Below the pieces are notes generated by a model. That model was not told the DNA's origin. It saw only the letters and a list, made by a program, of their open reading frames with translations, and did no database searches. From assembly GCA_963580285.1 (NCBI GenBank), contig OY757025.1, forward strand, positions 118,361,900-118,425,899: DNA of 64,000 bases. Direction: 5' to 3'. Each line of letters opens with the position of its first letter. Position 1 is the first letter of the stretch. Origin of the DNA: Lucinisca nassula (lineage: Eukaryota > Mollusca > Bivalvia > Lucinida > Lucinidae). The position numbers and the translations under genes were made by a program. Of this stretch, positions 45,311 through 56,966 are shown one piece after another.

Positions 45311-45597
45311 CTGGGTTTTTAAAACTATCAGCCAGATGCAAATTTTGCCTAACACTATCCAAAGATTACAAACCATCGCCCCATCAGCACTATCAGTGCT
45401 TTGATTACGGGAGTTATGGCCTGCTTGTTTGCAAGGTATCTCAACAACCGTTTAGATTATAGCCTTGAAAATTGATAGGCTGATAAGGGACGATGATAAG
45501 TTGACCTGATTAACCTTATTTAAAAAACTTTTTTTTCTTGATTAATGGCCCATTGTAAATTTCAGCATTAAGTAAGATATCTAAAAACAATTAGGTA

Positions 45598-45690
45598 ACG
45601 GGCCTTTGTGGTCTAATAGGTCAGTGCGCTGACTCTTAATTATTGGGCTTCACTGCTTCTAGGACCATATGTGGGACGCCAAGTTCTGCA
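45598..45690 (+). mobile_element. tRNA-like SINE head
   Basis: GGCCTTTGTGGTCTAATAGG with a following GTGCGCTGACTCTTAATTAT segment resembles the 5' half of a tRNA; a degraded GCTTCTAGGACC stands where the T arm would be. Likely a SINE fragment. Confidence 0.4.
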
Positions 45691-45814
45691 ACGGATTGTC
45701 ACACCTCTGATTAACGATCGGGTCAAAAGTATTAGGGGAAAGTATGTTGGGCCGTAGTGGTTTATAAACACCAGCACTAGTTATAATATAAATTGGGCAC
45801 AACATAAATGTAAC

Positions 45815-46040
45815 ACGACAGACTGGATATATGGTTTTTAACTCAATCACGGTTGACAACTTTGCTTCCGTCTTTAATTGCAGGCCGACAGATCGGGACT
45901 CGATCTCTATATATGACGGCCTTAAGATTTTAACATGGTCGGCTGGTGCCCAATTTTCTGTATCTGGCCGGGCCCACAGGAGTCCAACTGTTGGCTTTCT
46001 TTTGCTTCAGCATTTCAGTTACTTCTTTTTGTTTACTCCT
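45815..46040 (+). pseudogene. Penelope RT C-terminus joined to module R (plus strand)
   Basis: NSITVDNFASVFNC (about 45838-45880) matches the ITVDNFASPF tail at 25346-25670. It is followed within about 100 bases by GGGCCCACAGGAGTCCAACT and TTGCTTCAGCATTTCAGTTA, the start of module R. This is the third RT-R junction. Confidence 0.65.
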
Positions 46041-46169
46041 GTTTGTACCAAATTGAATCTTCCTCCTTATATATGGCATGAGTCGATTTCAGGCTTATAC
46101 TTCATACTCCGAGTCCTGAAATTCATCTGAAAGCGCTACCCATGCCTTCTGTGTCGTTTACTTACACAA

Positions 46170-49100
46170 CTTATCAAATTTTCGTCCAGAAATGAGCGAA
46201 ATAAGCAGTCTTGCGGTATTTACTTACTTTACTTAGATTACTTATCAGTCATCATTGTCAGATAAGTAAAGTAAGCTGAGCTGAGGCTGACCTGGTGTCA
46301 TGGAGTCTATGATTTCGCTGTTAATTGATTTCTACTCATTTTACTTACGTTACTGATCTTCACATCAACACTATAAGTAAAATAAGCAAGTTTACAGTAT
46401 TCTACTTAGGTTACTCAGTTTACTTACCTGGCACTACAGCAGTATAAGTAATCTAAGTAGACAAGTAGATGTCAAAAAATCTATGCCCCTCGATCCAAAA
46501 CATGCTGCATAAAATTAAGTGCAATAAGCTAATTAATTGATATAGAAAGAACAATTTTACATAGTTTAAACATAAATAACTAAACTTTGCTGACCAGAAT
46601 ACTGAAGCATGATACTATAATAAGGAAATGAGCTAAGTAGGATGAGTAACATAAGTAGGCGTATAGCTAACCAAGGATGGTACATGTATCAGCCTCACTC
46701 TTTAGATAAGCTAAGTAACGTAAGTAATGTAAGTTGACTAATCAAACCAACGAAAGTCAATCTTGATATAACAGGATAAGTACGAGAATAAGCGTAAGTA
46801 ACCTAAGTAACCTAAGTAAACTAAGTAACCTTGCATGTCTTTTATGACAATAGCTACTACCATACCAACAATGCTAAGAGTAAGCTAAGTAAGATAAGTA
46901 ACCTAAGTTGAGGTTATATATTTCATCCATGACTATGAGCAGTGTAAGTAGGATAAGTAAGTTAAGTAAGGTAAGTAACATAAGTATTGTAAGTAACTGA
47001 TATACCAGTAACATCAGCGACATCAGAGTAAGTTAAGTAAACTAAGTGAAGTAAGTAAGTAAGCATTGTGGTTTCGATCTCAGCACATGGGTAAGCTGAG
47101 TAGGGTAAGTAAACTAAGTAACCTGAGTAGAACTCTAAGTAACATAAGTAAATGTCCTACCAGCTACAACAGTCATACCAGAGTAAGTTAAGTTAGCTAA
47201 GTAAACTAAGTAGGCGTCCTGGTCACTTCGTAAAAGGATGCGCAGAGTAAGTAGGATAAGTAAAGTAAGTAACCTAAGTAGACTTATAAGTAACATAAGT
47301 AATGTAAGTAACCTCTCCACTAGCTACAACAACCATACCAGAGTAAGTAAAGGAAGTTAAGTTGAATTCTAAGCAACATAAGTAAGGTAAGTAACTACTC
47401 CACCAGCTACGCTACCCATACCAGAGTAAGTTAAGTAAGCTAAGTAAACTAAGTAATCGGCGAAGTCTGTCCCATCGAGGATGAGTAGGGTAAGTAGGAT
47501 AAGTAAACTAAGTAACCTGAGTAGAATTCTAAGTAACATAAGTAAATGTCCTACCAGCTACAACAGCCATACCAGAGTAAGTTAAGTTAGCTAAGTAAAC
47601 TAAGTAGGCGTCCTGGTCACTTCGTAAAAGGATGCGCAGAGTAAGTAGGATAAGTAAAGTAAGTAACCTAAGTAGACTTATAAGTAACATAAGTAATGTA
47701 AGTAACCTCTCACCAGCTACAACAACCATACCAGAGTAAGTAAAGTAAGCTAAGTAAACTAAGTAGGCACGATGGTCACTCCGAACTGGGTTGAGTAGGG
47801 TAAGTAGGATAACTAAACTAAGTAACCTAAGTTGAATTCTAAGCAACATAAGTAAGGTAAGTAACTACTCCAACAGCTACGCTACCCATACCAGAGTAAG
47901 TTAAGTAAGCTAAGTAAACTAAGTAATCGGCGAAGTTTGTCCCATCGAGGATGAGTAGGGTAAGTAGGATAAGTAAACTAAGTAACCTGAGTAGAATTCT
48001 AAGTACCATAAGTAAGGTAAGTTACTGCTCTACCAGCAAAGCTACCAATACCAAGGTAAGTTGAGTAAGCTAAGTAAACTAAGTTGGCGAACAATGTAGA
48101 CTATGGCCAGTAGGATAAGTAAACTAAGTAACCTAAGTAGAATTCTAAGTAACGTTAGTTAGGTAAGTAACTGTCATACTAGCTATACCACCCTTACCAC
48201 AGTAAGTTAAGTAAGCTAAGTAAACTAAGTAAACGGCGAAGTCTGTTCCGATGAGGATGAGTAGAGTAAGTAGGATAAGTAAACTAAGTAAACTGAGTAG
48301 AATTCTAAGTAACATAAGTAAGGTAAGTAACTACTCCATTAGTCGCTCTACCCATACCAGAGTAATTTAAGTAAACTAAGTACGCGGCGAAGTCTGTACT
48401 GGAGAGGATGAGTAGGGTAAGTAGGATAAGTAAACTAAGTAACCCGAGTAGAATTCTAGGCATCTTAAGTAAGGTAAGTTACTGCTCTACCAGCAAAGCT
48501 ACCAATTCCAAAGTAAGTTGAGTAAGCTAAGTAAACTAAGTTGGCAACCTTGTCACTCCGAACAATGTAGACTATGGTCAGTAGGATAAGTAACCTAAGT
48601 AGAATTCTAAGTAACGTAAGTAAGGTAAGTAACTGTCATACTAGCTATACCACCCTTATCACAGTAGGTTAAGTAAGCTAAGTAAACTAAGTTAACGGCG
48701 TTGTCTGTACTGAAGAGGATGAGTAGGGTAAGTAGGATAAGTAAACTAAGTAGAATTCTAAGTAACATAAGTAAGGTAAGTAACTACTCCATTAGCCGCT
48801 CTAGCCGTACCGGAGTAAGTTAAGTAAACTAAGTAAGCGGCGAAGTCTGTACTGAAGAGGATGAGAAGGGTAAGTAGGATAAGTTATTTAAGTAACCTGA
48901 GTAGAATTCTAAGTAACATAAGTAAGGTAAGTTACTGCTCTTCCAGGAACGCTACCAATACCAAAGTAAGTTGAGTAAGCTAAGTAAACTTAGTTGGCGA
49001 CCTTGTCACCCCGAACAGTGATGAGTAGGGTAAGTAGGATAAGTTAACTAAGTAACCTAAGTAGAATTCTAGGTAACGTAAGGTAAGTAACTGTCATACT

Positions 49101-51787
49101 AGCTATACCACCCTTACCACAGTAAGTTAAGTAAGCTAAGTAAACTAAGTAAGCGGCATAGTCTGTCCAGGCGCGGATCAGTAGGGTAAGTAGGATAAGT
49201 AAACTAAGTAACGTAAGTAGAATTCTAAGTGGGGTAAGTAACTACTCCACTATACCATACCATAGTAACTTAAGAAAGCCAAGTAAACTAAGTAAGTAGC
49301 AAAGTCTGTACCGAAGAGGATGAGTAGGGTAAGAAGGATAAGTAAACTAAGTAACCTGAGTAGAATTCTAAGTAACGACCTTATCACAGTAAGTAAGGTA
49401 AGTAACTACTCCACTAGCCACTCTGCCCAGACCAGAGTAAGTTAAGTAAAATAAGTAAACTAAGTTACTAAACTAAGTAAGCGGCAAAGTCTGTCCCAAC
49501 GAGGATCAGGAGGTTAAGAAGGATAAGTAAGCTAAGTATCCTAAGTAGAATTGTAAGTAACATAGGTATGGTAAGTAACTACTCCATTCGCCACTCTACC
49601 CATACCAGAGTTTTAGTTAAGTAAGCAAAATAAACTAAGTAAGCGGCGAAGTCTGTCCCATAGAGGATGAGTAGGGTAAGTAAACTAAGTAACCTAAGTA
49701 GAATTCTAAGTAACATAAGTAAGGTAAGTAACTACTCCATTAGCCACTCTACCCATACCAGAGTAAGTTAAGTAAGTAAACTAAGTAAGCTGCGAAGTCT
49801 GTATTGTAGAGGATGAGTAGGGTGAGTAGGATAAGTAAACTAAGTAACCTAAGTAGAATTCTAAGTAACGTAAGTTAGATAAGTAACTGTCCTACTACCT
49901 ATACCACCCTTACCACAGTGAGTTAAGTAAACTAAGTAAGCGGCAAAGTCTGTCCCAACGAGGATCAGCAAGGTAGGTAGGATAAGTAAACTAAGTAACC
50001 AAAGTAAAATTAAAAGTAAGGTAAGTAACTACTCCATTAGCCACTCTTCCCATACTAGAGTAAGTTAAGGAAGCTAAGTAAGCAGCGAAGTCTGTACCGA
50101 AGAGGATGAGTAGTGTAAGTAGGATAAGTAAACTAAGTAGAATTCTAAGTACCATAAGTAAGGTAATTAACTACTCCACTATCCACTCTACCCAGACCAG
50201 TGTAAGTTAAGTAAGCTAAGTTAGCGGCCAAGTCTGTACCAACGAGGATTAGTAAACTAAGTAACCTGAGAAGATTTCTAAATAACATAAGTAAGGTAAG
50301 TAACTACTCCATTAGCCACTCTACCCATACCAGAGTAAGTCAAGTGCGATAAGTACTATGTAAGTGGCGAAGTCTGTACTGGAGAGGAAGAGTAGGGTAA
50401 GTAGGATAAGTAAACTAAGTAACCTAAGTAGAATTCTAAGTAACATAAAAAAGGTCAGTTACTGCTCAACAAGCAACGCTACCAATACCAAAGTAAGTTG
50501 AGTAACTAAGTAAACTAAGTTGGCGACCTTGTCGTCCCGAACAATGATGAGCCGGGTAAGTAGGATAAGTAAACTAAGAAACCTAAGTAGAATTCTAAGT
50601 AACGTATGTTAGATAAGTAACAGTCCTACAACCTTTTCCACCCTTACCACAATAAGTTAAGTAAACTAAGAAAGCGGCAAAGTCTGTCCCAATGAGGATC
50701 AGTAGGGTACATAGGATAAGTAAACTAAGTCACCTAATTAGAATTCTAAGTAACATAAGTTTAACTTCTCCACTAGCCACTGTACCCATACCAGAGTAAG
50801 TTAAGTAAGCTAAGTAAGCTAATTAAGCAGCGAAGTCTGTACCGAAGAGGATGAGCAGGGTAAGTAGGATAAGTAAAATAAGTAACCTGAGTAGAATTCT
50901 AAGTAACATAAGTAAGGTAAGTAACTACTCCACTAGCCACTCTACCCAGACCAGAGTAAGTTAAGTAAGCTAAGTAAACTAAGTAAACGGCGAAGTATGC
51001 CCCATAGAGGTTGAGTAGGGTAAGTAGGTTAATTAAACTAAGTAACCTAAGTAGAATTCTAAGTAACGTAAGTAAGGGTAGTAACTACTCCATTAGCCAC
51101 TCTACCCATACCAGAGTAAGTTAAGTAAACTAAGTAAGCGACGAAGTCTGTATTGTACAGGATGTGTAGGGTAAGTAGGATAAGCAAACTAAGTAACCTG
51201 AGTAGAATTCTAAGTAACATAAGTAAGGTAAGTAACTGTCCTACCAGCTAACACCCTTATCACAGTAATGTAAGTAAGCTAAGTAAACTAAGTAAGCGGC
51301 GAAGTCTGTCCCATAGAGGATGAGTAGAGTAAGTAGGATAAGTAAACTAAGTAACGTAAGTAGATTTCTAAGTAACGTAAGTAACCACTCCATTAGCCAC
51401 TCTACCCATACCAGAGTAAGTTAAGTAAATTAAGTAAACTAAGAAAGCCGCGAAGTCTGTACTGAAGAGGATGAGTAGGGTAAGTAGGATAAGTAAACTG
51501 AGTAACCTGAGTAGAATTCTAAGTAACATAAGTAAGGTAAGTTACTGCTCTACCAGCAACGCTACCTATACCTAAGTAAGTTGAGTAAGCTAAGTAAACT
51601 AAGTTGGCGACCTTGTCACGTCCAACAATGATGAGTAGGGTAAGTAGGATAAGTAAACTAAGTAACCTAAGTAGAATTCTAAGTAACCTATGTAGAATTC
51701 TAAGTAACGTAAGTAACTGTCTACTAGCTATACCACCCTTACCACAGTAAGTTAAGGAAGCTAAGTAAACTAAGTAAGCGGCAAAGT
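46170..51787 (+). repeat. GTAAGT-based satellite array, about 150-bp higher-order unit
   Basis: 5.6 kb built from short AAGTAAACTAAGTAACCTAA-type steps. From about 47.3 kb a higher-order unit of about 146-170 bases is clear; most units carry GTAGAATTCTAAG, TACCCATACCAGAGTAAGTT and GCGAAGTCTGT. GAATTC sites at 47994, 48140, 48300, 48450, 48602, 48752, 48903, 49073 and 49220 give the spacing. The left 1 kb is less regular and at 46200-46480 the motif flips strand three times. Leu-rich frames on the minus strand are by-products. Not CRISPR: the repeat is the bulk of the unit and the organism is an animal. Confidence 0.95.
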
Positions 51788-51805
51788 TAGCACATTCAAG
51801 CCACA

Positions 51806-52095
51806 CCCTGGCTCCCGCCTATAGAGGCTTGAAGAAATATATGGGCTGCATGATGCTTCCACGCAGAGCTGATTCTGGCCTGCACATTTACAGGATCTAA
51901 GCCTGTCCAAGAGCGTCGGCGCGAGGCGGACCGCCCATGCTAATAAACCTTATTGGTTTCATTGGGCAGCAGGGCTTGAGATGTCATTTTCGGGTAAAAG
52001 TCCCACAAAATTGGAAGCAACGTCTCCAAAATGACCTTTACAGTGTTGACGGGGACGTTTAACCTCAGATCAAACAAAAACAAACAAAACAAGCA
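51806..52095 (+). mobile_element. SINE-like element, family S (copy 6)
   Basis: AGAGGCTTGAAGAAATATAT to GGGGACGTTTAACCTCAGAT and CAAA repeats, immediately at the right edge of the satellite. Confidence 0.7.
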
Positions 52096-52700
52096 ACACC
52101 CATTTCGGTCTATCAACCAATTAAATTACTTGATGTAATGTATTGCAACAAATTCATACAATACAAAACCGAATGCCAAGCTGGTGGCACTCTAAGTTGC
52201 CATAGCAACAAAACTAAAAGGCCAAATTTCATAAAAAAAACACAGAACCTGTAAAGGCAAATATGGTGAATATTTTCATAAAGTCTCTGCCTCCTAGAGC
52301 ATATGGTTTCTGAGGAGATGATTTTTTAAGTATTTTTTTCTATTTTTTTGCATTTTGGTTTCCATGGCAACCAATAAAAATGAGCAGTAGGCCTAAAATC
52401 ATATGGCAGATAGAAGATTGCCTAAGGAACATTTCCATGAAAGTTTTGTCAGAATATCTGCAGAGGCTTGGCAGTAATTGCCATTTTTCAATTTTCTCCA
52501 TTATAAGTCTAAGGAAACTCTAAGTTGCCATAGCAACCAAACTAATGAGCCGATTTTCATAAAAAACACAAACTTTCAATCCCCCAGCCTAAGGATGTTA
52601 CAGATAAAATTTGGGCCCAATTGGCCCAGTGGCTTCAGAGGAGTTGTCGTTTGAAAGTGTTGACGGACGCAGACGCAGACGGACAACTGCCTATCCTATA
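52096..52700. repeat. Tandem-core element remnant
   Basis: AACTCTAAGTTGCCATAGCA-type blocks occur at about 52190 and 52510, followed by GTTTGAAAGTGTTGACGGAC, then GCAGACGCAGACGGAC, and a GCTAAAAAG end, the usual terminus of the tandem-core elements here. Confidence 0.5.
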
Positions 52701-53350
52701 AGCTAAAAAGAGCGATAGACGAGAATTTTCTCCCCTGTTAGTATATAACCATGTGATATGGCCATCAGCTGGAGACAATCTGCGCAACGGAATTTTGTTT
52801 CCCTGGGGTTTGCAGGTGGCAGTCACATGGTAGTTGTCAGCTGGGTCTGCAGAGCACAGGACAATTGGTAACCTCTTTGGAATAGCAAAATCAACTGTTT
52901 GCACCTCGCGAAAACAGGGAATAAAATATAAACAAGAAAATATTATTTCATATTTTATTTCTATTTAAGAGTGTTCATCTAAACATTAAATTAACATTTT
53001 AAAATGTTTGACTTCATAAAATTATGAACATAGGCATGGTCAACTACTGATAAGGCAGTACTATACCTTGTACCAAGAGACTATAAAAACTTGTGGGGCT
53101 AAGTAGTATGTTTATAATTAGATTTCCAGCAATTAATTAACCCATATATGACAATGGAATCTCCCACCTAGTAAGTCTGGAAGTGGTCCATGGTTTTAGG
53201 TTTGTTTTGTTTGGGGAGAATTTTGCTTAATTGTATGTATTTTCAGCAAACTGTGTGGGATCAGATCAGATGCTGCGTTTTGTGGCATCTGATTTCCCAA
53301 TGTCCCATAAAGGGCTGCTATGCATGTGTAAAATTCATATGGTATGGTCA
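52701..53350. other. No recognised gene
   Basis: Short frames only (up to 89 codons) without a domain I can name. Confidence 0.5.
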
Positions 53351-53355
53351 CTTAA

Positions 53356-53563
53356 CCCTTATCTTGCTGAATATTCATTTAAGCCACACCCATTTCTGTC
53401 TATCAACAAATCAAATTACGTGATGTAATTTAATGCTGCCAATTCATGCACTGAAAGCCAAACAGTGTAGATCCTGATCAGATGGCTTCTTCAGAAGAAG
53501 CCATCTGATCTGGATCTACCCTGTTTGCAAAGATAGGGGTTGTCGTGAACAGCAAGATAAGGG
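53356..53563. mobile_element. piggyBac-type MITE, TTAA target
   Basis: Ends CCCTTATCTTGCTG and CAGCAAGATAAGGG are perfect inverses and each is flanked by TTAA (53352-53355 and 53564-53567). The centre is a second hairpin, GATGGCTTCTTC / GAAGAAGCCATC, with GTGTAGATCC / GGATCTACCC arms. TTAA duplication and a CCC start are the piggyBac hallmarks. Confidence 0.85.
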
Positions 53564-53569
53564 TTAACA

Positions 53570-53640
53570 TCAAACATGAGGGTCATAATGGCCCTCGATC
53601 GCTCACCTGATCCATTGTGTAACAAGTTGGCCTGAGTATA
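53570..53640. repeat. End of a tandem-core element
   Basis: AGGGTCATAATGGCCCTCGA matches the left end of 29334-32314. The tandem part resumes after the mariner at 54884. Confidence 0.55.
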
Positions 53641-54883
53641 CGAGGACTGTTCAAATATGAATGCAAGTAGAACGTTTTCTCATGCACTAATGCGAAAATC
53701 ACCTGGAAATAAATATCACAGCTTAGAAAAACATTTTACCTATACATTGATACCAAACCTGTTCACTTTAGCCATGTATATCGTTCGAGAAACACTGTCT
53801 ACTTTTGTATACTAATACAAAACATGGTTGGAAGAAGGTCAGAGTATGCCGTTGAAATACGGTCCTATATTAAGAATCGTTGTATTCTTGGTATACGGTG
53901 CAAAGACATTTTTGATGAAATATGTTCGGTTTATGGGCATAATGAAATGTCTTTTCCGACAGTTTTTCGTTGGTGTAAGAAATTCAGCTGTGGGCTAGGC
54001 TCAACAGAAGATGCACCACATGATCGTCGGCCGAAAAGAGCAACATCTGCCAAGATGGTTGCTAGAGTGAAATAGTTGCTACCGATGCATGGTACACCAC
54101 TAGGCAAATAGCTAGTATGGTTGGCATCTCATTAGGAGCAGCTCATACAATTCTGAAACGGGATTTGAAATGAGAAAGATCTGTGCAAGATGGCGCCAAG
54201 AAGTTGCTTAAAAAGTTTCCAAATTACAATGCACGGTCTTTCGCTAATGTCATCACAGGTGACAAGACATGGGTTCACTATTTTGAGCCAAAACGAAAGA
54301 TCCAGAACAAAATATGGGCAACAAAGTATTGCAAAAGACTATGGTTTGCAAAGCGGACCATGAGCGTCAAGAAGGTAATGTATGCCATATTCTTTTCAAA
54401 TCAGGGCCCTGCTATTCAGGTTGCTGTGTCTAAAGGCAAATCCGTAAATCTGTAAAGTTTTACAAGAATAAAGTTCTTCGAAAATTGAAGAAATATTTCA
54501 AAGAACGAAGACCCGCAACTGGTTTGGCCAATGTCAGTTTTCTACATGACTATCTGAAGCAGGAAAAGGTTGTTGAACTCCCTCACCCCCCGTATTCCCC
54601 TGACCTTGCCCCGTGTGACTTTTTTTTGTTCCCGCGGCTGAAGAAATACCTGTTTGGTAGAAAATTTGTACAGCGCAAACACCTGGGTTCTGCAAATTCC
54701 AGTGCCTTCATAGTATACCTCGAAAAGACTACCAAAATGCATTCAATGATTCGATCAGAAGACTGAACGTTTGTATATCTGTTAAAGGGGAATACTTTGA
54801 GGGGACAAAATAAATTTTTCATCGAAATCTATCACGGAATCATTTTTATGTGCTTAGTTGCATTCATATTTGAACAGTCCTCA
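53641..54883 (+). mobile_element. mariner transposon with both ends
   Basis: 1243 bases. Ends GAGGACTGTTCAAATATGAA and its inverse (TTCATATTTGAACAGTCCTC), each flanked by TA (53639-53640 and 54884-54885). Length and target site fit mariner. Confidence 0.9.
53824..54770 (+). pseudogene. mariner transposase, inactivated
   Basis: Starts at ATG 53824. The N-terminal helix-turn-helix region reads FPTVFRWCKKFSCG. A frameshift and stop near 54073 lead to MVGISLGAAHTILKRDLK (54119-54172) in another frame, then VITGDKTWVHYFEPKRK with the first catalytic Asp (Lys replaces the usual Glu after it). A further frame change at about 54450 leads to LKKYFKERRPATGLANVSFL, an HD carrying the second Asp followed by a deletion of the conserved residues after it, and PYSPDLAPCDFFLFPRLKK with the third Asp. 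Several frameshifts and a deletion make it dead. Confidence 0.88.
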
Positions 54884-55250
54884 TATATGGCTTCTGGGTG
54901 GTTTCTGAGATATACCGCCTTTTATGAAGTGGAGGGGTGGGGCATGGCCGCGGCGCAATCCCGGGTGACTCCTAGATTGAAATCACTGAATGCGTCTTAA
55001 CATAATTTACAAGAATATATATGGTTTAGGGGTGGGGATCTGAACGGTTTCTGAGATATTGGGCCGTTTATGGGGTGGTGGGGGTGGGGCAAGGCCCAGG
55101 TACATCCCAGGGAAGCCCCAGGTTGGTATCACTGAATGCGTCTTATCATAAGAAACAAGAATATACATGGTTTTGGGGTGGGGATCTGGATGGTTTCTGA
55201 GATATATCGCCTAAAAATTATAAAGTAGAGGGGTGGGGCATGGCCCTGGC
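54884..55250. repeat. About 145-bp tandem repeat, three units
   Basis: GGTTTCTGAGATAT recurs at about 54900, 55049 and 55193, each with a GGGGTGGGG block and ATCACTGAATGCGTCTTA. Confidence 0.75.
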
Positions 55251-55254
55251 GCAC

Positions 55255-55520
55255 CCTTGGAGAAATAGATTGGGCTGCATGAATCTTCCACGCAGAGCTG
55301 AACCAGACCACACATGAGGACTGGTAAACCGTTAAGCCTGCCCAGGCAAAGACTTAAGTGATGCAAGTCGTCCAATGCATATGAACACTAATGGTTTCAT
55401 TCGGCGGCAGAACTGAGATGTCCTTTCATCTTAATGTCGAGTAAAAGTCCTATAAATTGGAAGCAATGCTTCCAAAATGACCTAAATAGTATTGATGGGG
55501 ACAAACAAACAATCATTCTT
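55255..55520 (+). mobile_element. SINE-like element, family S (copy 7, degenerate)
   Basis: GGGCTGCATGAATCTTCCAC, ACGCAGAGCTGAACCAG and TTGATGGGGACAAACAAAC blocks with many substitutions. Confidence 0.6.
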
Positions 55521-55559
55521 TATTGAAATAAATCTTGTTTAAACCAACTGAAAGTAGTT

Positions 55560-56010
55560 TAGGTCGTAGTACCAAAGCGTTAATCCAAAATCGTTAATCC
55601 ATAGACAAAATGGCAAATATCAATGTTCGGATCAACAGACATGGACTCCAGAAGAGTGTAATCAGGCGTCCGCGGATAGTTAGCATTACTTGGTAAGCAA
55701 GCTTCGCCCACCATGCCCATCGACCCGAACGAAGAAATGGTGTAAATGCCGGGAAGGGTATGTTCGAGATTTTGGAAGTCTTCCTATGGCTTTCCATTGG
55801 CAAACATATCAGAAATGATTCTGGAAATGGCCACATTGTACGGATCCACAAGATCATGGTGCCTCCCATAAAACTTCTTTAGTGTTGATACCAGTTTGGT
55901 TTTTTGATACCCCTGGCATAACAACCTGGTAGTGACCACCTTCCCACGTTCCATAAAGTCCTGATACTTTGAAACCTTGCTGATTTTTAGCATTAGAATT
56001 GGAAAAGATC
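55560..56010 (-). pseudogene. Reverse transcriptase C-terminal remnant, second family
   Basis: Minus strand: TRLLCQGYQKTKLVSTLKKF then YGRHHDLVDPYNVAISRIIS, then stops. The pattern LL.QGY...L...F.KFYGR...LV..YN parallels the tail of the Penelope-like copies at 23081-23311 but differs enough to be another lineage. The 3' 150 bases match 19120-19270. Confidence 0.6.
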
Positions 56011-56104
56011 AGCCCTAGTGTGCAAATTGTTGAGTGATAAATCACAGTTTGATGGTCAGTATGAAAGTAGACAAATCACTGGTGCTATGCGCTCTTTACA
56101 AGTG
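56011..56104. other. No recognised feature
   Basis: Short unassigned spacer between the reverse transcriptase remnant and a MITE relative. Confidence 0.4.
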
Positions 56105-56335
56105 ACTGTGATTTGAGCCAGTGCATGACAAAACCTACATAAAGACGTGAGAGCTTCAAATGCCCGGATCAGTCTGCTCATTTACTCATTAAGAGATACC
56201 ATGTATCTCTCTTTGAATAGCCCGCAGGCTGTAGAAGGCACATGTTATCAGTGAAAGCTCTGATCAGACTGCATGACTGTGCAGGTGGAACTGAGTCTTC
56301 GCTGGTAGCACAAGCCTTAACATAGGTTATGTTGG
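56105..56335. mobile_element. Decayed relative of the 44495 MITE
   Basis: GAGCCAGTGCATGACAAAAC, then CCTAC and later GAACTGAGTCTTCGCTGGT match the 44495-44728 ends; the right end is degraded. Confidence 0.55.
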
Positions 56336-56429
56336 GCGCTACCTCATTTATTACTCAGTTATTAAGGGGAATGGGTACACCTTCAGGGGAGGCAACTCCT
56401 TCAAAAGTATTTTTGTTTCCCGTGGCAAT

Positions 56430-56492
56430 AGGGGTCAACTCTTAAAGGAAAGAATTAGCTCCCGAGGAGCAAATTCTTTCCTTTAAGAGCAG
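56430..56492. repeat. Hairpin CTCTTAAAGGAAAGAATT...
   Basis: CTCTTAAAGGAAAGAATT and AATTCTTTCCTTTAAGAG are perfect inverses separated by AGCTCCCGAGGAGCA, itself palindromic. Could be a small MITE core. Confidence 0.75.
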
Positions 56493-56802
56493 ACCCATTT
56501 TTCAGCAAGACTGAGCTTATAGAAAAGCAAACAGGAAGTCCCGAAAGTTATCTCCCTATCGGAAGAGATGGCAAATCCCCCGACCAAAAGCCAATATGGC
56601 CTTCAGAAGATTGCTCACCATTAGAAAGTGCACCAGAATTAAACCACAGGATTATTGCAGACAAATTGTCTTCACCAGATAGCACTTTATGAGTATAGAA
56701 GTCCCAATCTCTAACCAGGTTCCATACCATTCCATTGTAAGGGCAGAAACCATGAGTTGACTGGGACTTCCAAGGATCCTGTAAAATATACAGGTAACAG
56801 CA

Positions 56803-56966
56803 CTAGACTTTGTCATCTTCAGAATTTGAGGTGTCCTTCTGTTTCTTTTTCTTCTTAGCTGGTTTTTCTTCTTTGCCTGTCAGCTCCTTGTAATTAACTG
56901 TGGTTCTGTGGCGCTTTGGCTTGCTAGACTTGGTAGACTTGGACTTGGTTGGCTGATCTTTTGTTA
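56803..56966 (-). CDS. Last coding exon of an unrecognised host gene
   Basis: Minus strand. A good acceptor (pyrimidine-rich TTTCTCCTATGTTGCAG) precedes base 56966; the exon holds two codon bases, 53 codons and a TAG at 56805-56803. Protein: Thr/Ser/Lys-rich (PTKSKSTKSSKPKRHRTT), then VNYKELTGKEEKP, then a Lys run (KKKKKQKD) that looks like a nuclear localisation signal, ending SNSEDDKV. The phase joins exactly to the donor at 58410, forming a Val codon across the junction. A nuclear, chromatin- or nucleic-acid-associated protein is plausible but unproven. Confidence 0.6.

Noticed and set aside
46170..51787. Regularly spaced repeat that could suggest a CRISPR array
   Set aside because: Units are made of repeat throughout with no unique spacers, and there are no cas genes; the host is an animal.
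47135..51806. Leu-rich minus-strand frames that could be read as membrane proteins
   Set aside because: They follow the satellite unit, are repeated with it and are interrupted in most copies.
53190..53428. Two overlapping short frames near 53.2-53.4 kb
   Set aside because: They run into the piggyBac-type MITE and show no domain.
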